From assembly GCA_001430745.1 (NCBI GenBank), contig KQ481993.1, positions 1,473,244-1,505,872 on the forward strand: 32,629 nucleotides of DNA, read 5' to 3'. A program made the translations under genes and the position numbers. Under the pieces are notes generated by a model. That model was not told where the DNA came from. It ran no database searches and saw nothing but the letters and a program-made list of their open reading frames with translations. The DNA comes from Auxenochlorella pyrenoidosa (Eukaryota; Chlorophyta; Trebouxiophyceae; Chlorellales; Chlorellaceae). Shown here piece by piece: positions 29,606-32,629 of the stretch. Position 1 is the first letter of the stretch. The number at the start of each line of letters is the position of its first letter.

Positions 29606-32600
29606 TCACACGGAAGCGAGGCGGTCAATGTCGTACGCGGGGTCTCCCCTGCTGCCAGGTGGCGGCCAGCTCAGCGAGGCCGCGCTGCGCTGCACGTGCC
29701 AGGAAGCCCGGCCCGCCGGCCGCCGGGCCCAGGGCAGCGCCGAAGCGGCGGCAGCGGCGGCGCGGCGCTGCTGCGACGGCGTGAGCGGCTCGCCGCTGGC
29801 GGGGTGACGGTCGGGGCCTGGCGGCATGGTGGGGACGCGCAGCAGGCGGCGGCCGCGGGCCATGCCCGCCATGGACTCAGAGCGCATGTTGGCGGTGATG
29901 CGGAGCACCTGCTGCACGTACCTGGCCAGGGGGCAGAGGGCAGGCGCGCAGGGGCAGGGGAGAGAGTGAGCGCTGAGCACAGCAATGCGTGTGTGGGGGG
30001 GGGGTGGGGGGTGGGGAGGGGGGGAGGTAATCATAATCTCCACAGCAGCAGGCACAGCAGGGTAAATGGCACCCGCAAGGCCACGGCGCAGCGCGCCCAG
30101 TGCCCAACACCCCAGCCCAGGCCCCCGCCAGCCCCCCGCCGCGCCGCTCACTCGCACTGCAGCAGCGCCTGGCAGCCGCGCCGCCCGCCGTTGTGCTCCT
30201 TGTCTCGGTCGTACTGCCCGCGGATGAGCGCCGCAAAGGAGCGCGCGTAGGCGGACAGCAGGTGCTGCTGGAACGAGGTTGTGAACGACTCGCGGGCGGC
30301 GCGCTCAATCAGGCTGGGCCGGATGATGAGGTCGCCTGCGCGGCACGAAAGAGGCAGGCGCTTGAGGGTGAGAGAATTGCCGACAGACGCGTCCTGGCAG
30401 AGGGGGCGGCACGTCATAATCAGAGCTTCCAAGTGTTGTGGCCCACAGGCCTGCGAGGTGGATGGTACAGCTGAGGCATGGGCAGCTGGTCGCATAGATA
30501 GGGAGCCTGTGATCTTGTCAGAAAGCAGCTATGCAGAGAGGTGGCAGAGAGAGCGAGCAGGCTTGTAGCACATGTACAGCAAGAAGAGGCAGGCTCGCCT
30601 GTGGGCGACAGCACGACCCGGTGCGCCGAGCGCTTGTACAGGACCAGAAACTTGCCTGGAGGGTGGGAGGGCTGGGGGGAGGGGGTTTGGCGGAGCAGCA
30701 CCCGGCGAATTGCATGTGATTTTTGTTCTCGCTCGGCACATGGCACAAGTGCCCAGAGGCGGCGCGCCCTCACCCACCGTTGCGCGTGACTGTGTCGTCG
30801 GAGTGGATGACATCAAAGCTGCGGGGTACCGCCCTGCCATAGTCCCGGGCAAACGCATAGTTCCCTTCCTGCCGGGGGCGGGCGGAGCAGCAGAGGGGCC
30901 GCGCTGCTGAATGCTTGTGCACGCGAGCATGGCTTGAGGCCACATGCGGACGCAATGCTGAAGGCTGGCCTGGCTGCTGGCTACCATCATGCCGACCGGT
31001 GGCCCGCCTCAGCAGCATGCTGCCAGCTGAGCGGGTGGGCAGTTCACAGGCCCTCTGCAGGCAGGCCTCACCCTTGGACAGCCAAAAGTGTAGACCACCA
31101 CCTCTGAGGAGCGGCAGGCCTGCGGCAGGCCCCCGTCCCGCAGCAGGCGAGTGGTGTCGTAGGCTGCCAGGGAGGCCAGCGCCCCGCCCAGGCTGTGACC
31201 TGCAAGGGTGCATGGGCATGGGTGCGTGGGCAGCAGGCAGCGACTGTGAATTTGGGCCCCTCGGGCACGAGCCCAGGTCCAGGAGGGTTTGGGCTGGGGT
31301 GCTGAACCTTGCAGCTCGCTGCGCGACAGCCACAGCGGAAGGGACCGGAAGCAGGGGGGTGCGCCGCGTCAGGGCGCGAGGGTTGCCCGCCGCCGCCCCC
31401 GCCCACCTGTGAACAGCAGGCGCCACCGCTGGGGGTGGGCAGCCAGGATGGAGCGGAGCGTCTCCATGACCTGCTGGCACTGGGCATGCTGGGCAGATCT
31501 GAGGGGGTTATGCCAGCAGACAGGCGGGCCCAGGAGCGGTGGGGCAGGAGTCCCCGCCAGGGGGGAATCCCGAGAGCTTCGTCAGCAAGCACCCATGACA
31601 CCGAGCCCATTCCAAGGCGCAGGTCGACCCCCATGTGCTCGGGCCGAGGGCAGGGGGGTGCTCGCCTGCAGGTTGAGCCCGCTGGCTTCGTAGCTGGCCA
31701 AGAAGCCTCGGTGGACCATGGGCCGGGAGCAGTTCCAGTAGGTGCCGCGCAGAGGGGGGTGGGGGGCCCGCCACACCTTCATGTTGTTGAGCTGGGCAGG
31801 GCAGGAGGGGAGGCACAGTGTGTACATGTGTGCGTGTGTGTAAGTAGGCGGTGGTGGGAGGTGGGGACACGTCGGCGTGCAAGGCGGGGCCAGCCTGCCA
31901 TACGCGCCTCGCATGCAGCCTGCCATACAAGCCTCGCGTGCAGCCTGCCGTACAAGCCCTCCAAGGGACAGCGCCGGCTCACCACATTGGTGAGGGAGCA
32001 GGTGCCCCGGAAGCACACCACAATGACCGCCTCGGCGGGGCTCCACCCCACCAGGCACTTGGCGTCGTGCTGCGGCCCAAACAGCGTCGTGTGGTGGCAC
32101 AGGCCGTACAGGCCCAGGGCCGTGGCCAGTGTCACATCCTCGGGCAGGGCCCCGCCGGGCGGTGGCTGCCCCTCGTCGCCAGGTGGCGGCGCCGCGGGCG
32201 GCCGCGCCTGCTGACGCGCTGGCGGCTCCTCTTGCGGCCCCGCTGGCGCTTCGTGCAGCGCGGGAGGGGGCGCCTGCGGCCGCTGCACGGAAAGGGCGTT
32301 GTAAGGGAGGCCAGGCCAGCTGCAGCTGTGGTGTCTAGTGCAGACGGAAGCCCCGCCTGCGATGCTGGATCCAGGAAAGAAGGCACCCGCCATTGCCCAA
32401 CCAAGCCTCACCTCTAGTGCTGGCACTCCTGCTGCGCCTGCCGCGTCGCCGCCATTTGCCTCTAGCCCCGCCGTGCCGGCTACCCCCTGCCCTGCCTGCC
32501 CTTCTGCCGCAGAGCCGTTGGCCAACAGCTGTTTGCCTTCAGCTGGTGCGCCATCCGATTCTTCGTGGTCGTAGTACACCACCCACGACCAGCAAAGCAG

Positions 32601-32620
32601 CTTGAGCGCAGTCTCCACGC
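29606..32620 (-). CDS. Class 3 lipase, alpha/beta hydrolase (5' end outside window)
   Basis: Nine exons are visible: 32620-32412, 32282-31983, 31791-31666, 31488-31407, 31199-31072, 30868-30778, 30655-30599, 30335-30152 and 29921-29606. They encode 496 residues; an acceptor at 32621-32622 shows the gene starts upstream. Family signatures are AVIVVCFRGT (oxyanion region), MVHRGFLASYEASG, LLFTGHSLGGALASLAAYD (nucleophile Ser241 of the visible chain), VVVYTFGCPR and GRAVPRSFDVIHSDDTV (probable catalytic Asp). Such enzymes cleave acylglycerols or galactolipids. The substrate cannot be read from the sequence. A Pro/Gln/Gly-rich linker precedes the domain (exon 32282-31983), and an Arg/Ala/Pro-rich tail of about 100 residues follows it. 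Two introns start with GC (31665 and 30598). The acceptor before 31488 is uncertain because several in-frame CAGs lie close together. Confidence 0.88.
29990..30029 (-). repeat. G-tract / polypyrimidine tract in lipase intron
   Basis: The plus strand shows four or more runs of G up to ten long. On the coding strand this is a C-rich tract about 70 nt upstream of the acceptor at 29922. The plus-strand form could fold as a G-quadruplex. Confidence 0.6.
31890..31963 (-). repeat. Three 25-bp tandem repeats in lipase intron
   Basis: A unit like GCAGCCTGCCATACAAGCCT repeats at about 31890, 31915 and 31940 with a few substitutions. The array sits wholly inside the intron 31792-31982. Confidence 0.75.
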
Positions 32621-32629
32621 CTGGGTGGG

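Noticed and set aside
1..32629. CRISPR arrays, tRNA or rRNA genes, insertion sequences
   Set aside because: No regularly spaced repeats, no cloverleaf or rRNA signature, and no transposase motif were seen on reading the window.

Overview
The window is nuclear DNA of a green alga. It is GC-rich (roughly 60-65 percent by eye) and its genes are cut into many short exons. Several genes carry the chlorophyte poly(A) signal TGTAA 50-230 nt past the stop, and the products resemble plant and algal families (a PHT4;6-type transporter, a plant/algal bestrophin, a hydroxyproline-rich wall protein). This fits a Chlorella-like trebouxiophyte, but no marker here fixes the species. Exon models were built by hand from splice consensus, reading-frame continuity and remembered family motifs. 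All models with full exon lists below sum to whole codons.

Layout: (1) 65-782 +, C-terminal end of a coiled-coil protein. (2) 1153-4523 -, PHT4;6-type Golgi anion/phosphate transporter, 10 exons. (3) 5849-7384 +, unrecognised protein with a C-terminal membrane segment. (4) 7828-~10002 -, secreted hydroxyproline-rich protein with Cys/Tyr-Leu repeats and a Cys-rich tail. (5) 10003-11533, gene-poor. (6) 11534-14268 -, secreted GH128-type glycosidase. (7) 14626-17692 -, neutral sphingomyelinase/ISC1-type phospholipase C with two C-terminal membrane helices. (8) 18269-20028 +, SFT2 vesicle-transport protein. (9) 20462-22793 -, thioredoxin-like [2Fe-2S] ferredoxin fused to TPRs. (10) 23219-23811 +, small Lys/Arg/Gln-rich protein. 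(11) 24239-27901 -, bestrophin channel, 11 exons. (12) 28397-29114 +, KEOPS subunit Pcc1. (13) 29606-32620 -, class 3 lipase, 5' end outside the window.

From 14.6 kb onward the genes alternate in strand, giving short divergent promoters (nSMase/SFT2, ferredoxin-TPR/basic protein, bestrophin/PCC1) and convergent 3' ends. The gene set is mostly housekeeping: Golgi and vesicle function, sphingolipid and acyl-lipid breakdown, wall and matrix, ion transport and tRNA modification. No operon-like pathway is visible.

The most unusual signals concern gene structure. About 11 of 67 inferred introns use a GC 5' splice site. SFT2 needs a 13-nt and a 20-nt microexon. The GH128 gene carries tandem copies of two of its own donor sites. 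One 1.1-kb intron holds a long inverted repeat with coding-like arms and a second, separate hairpin.
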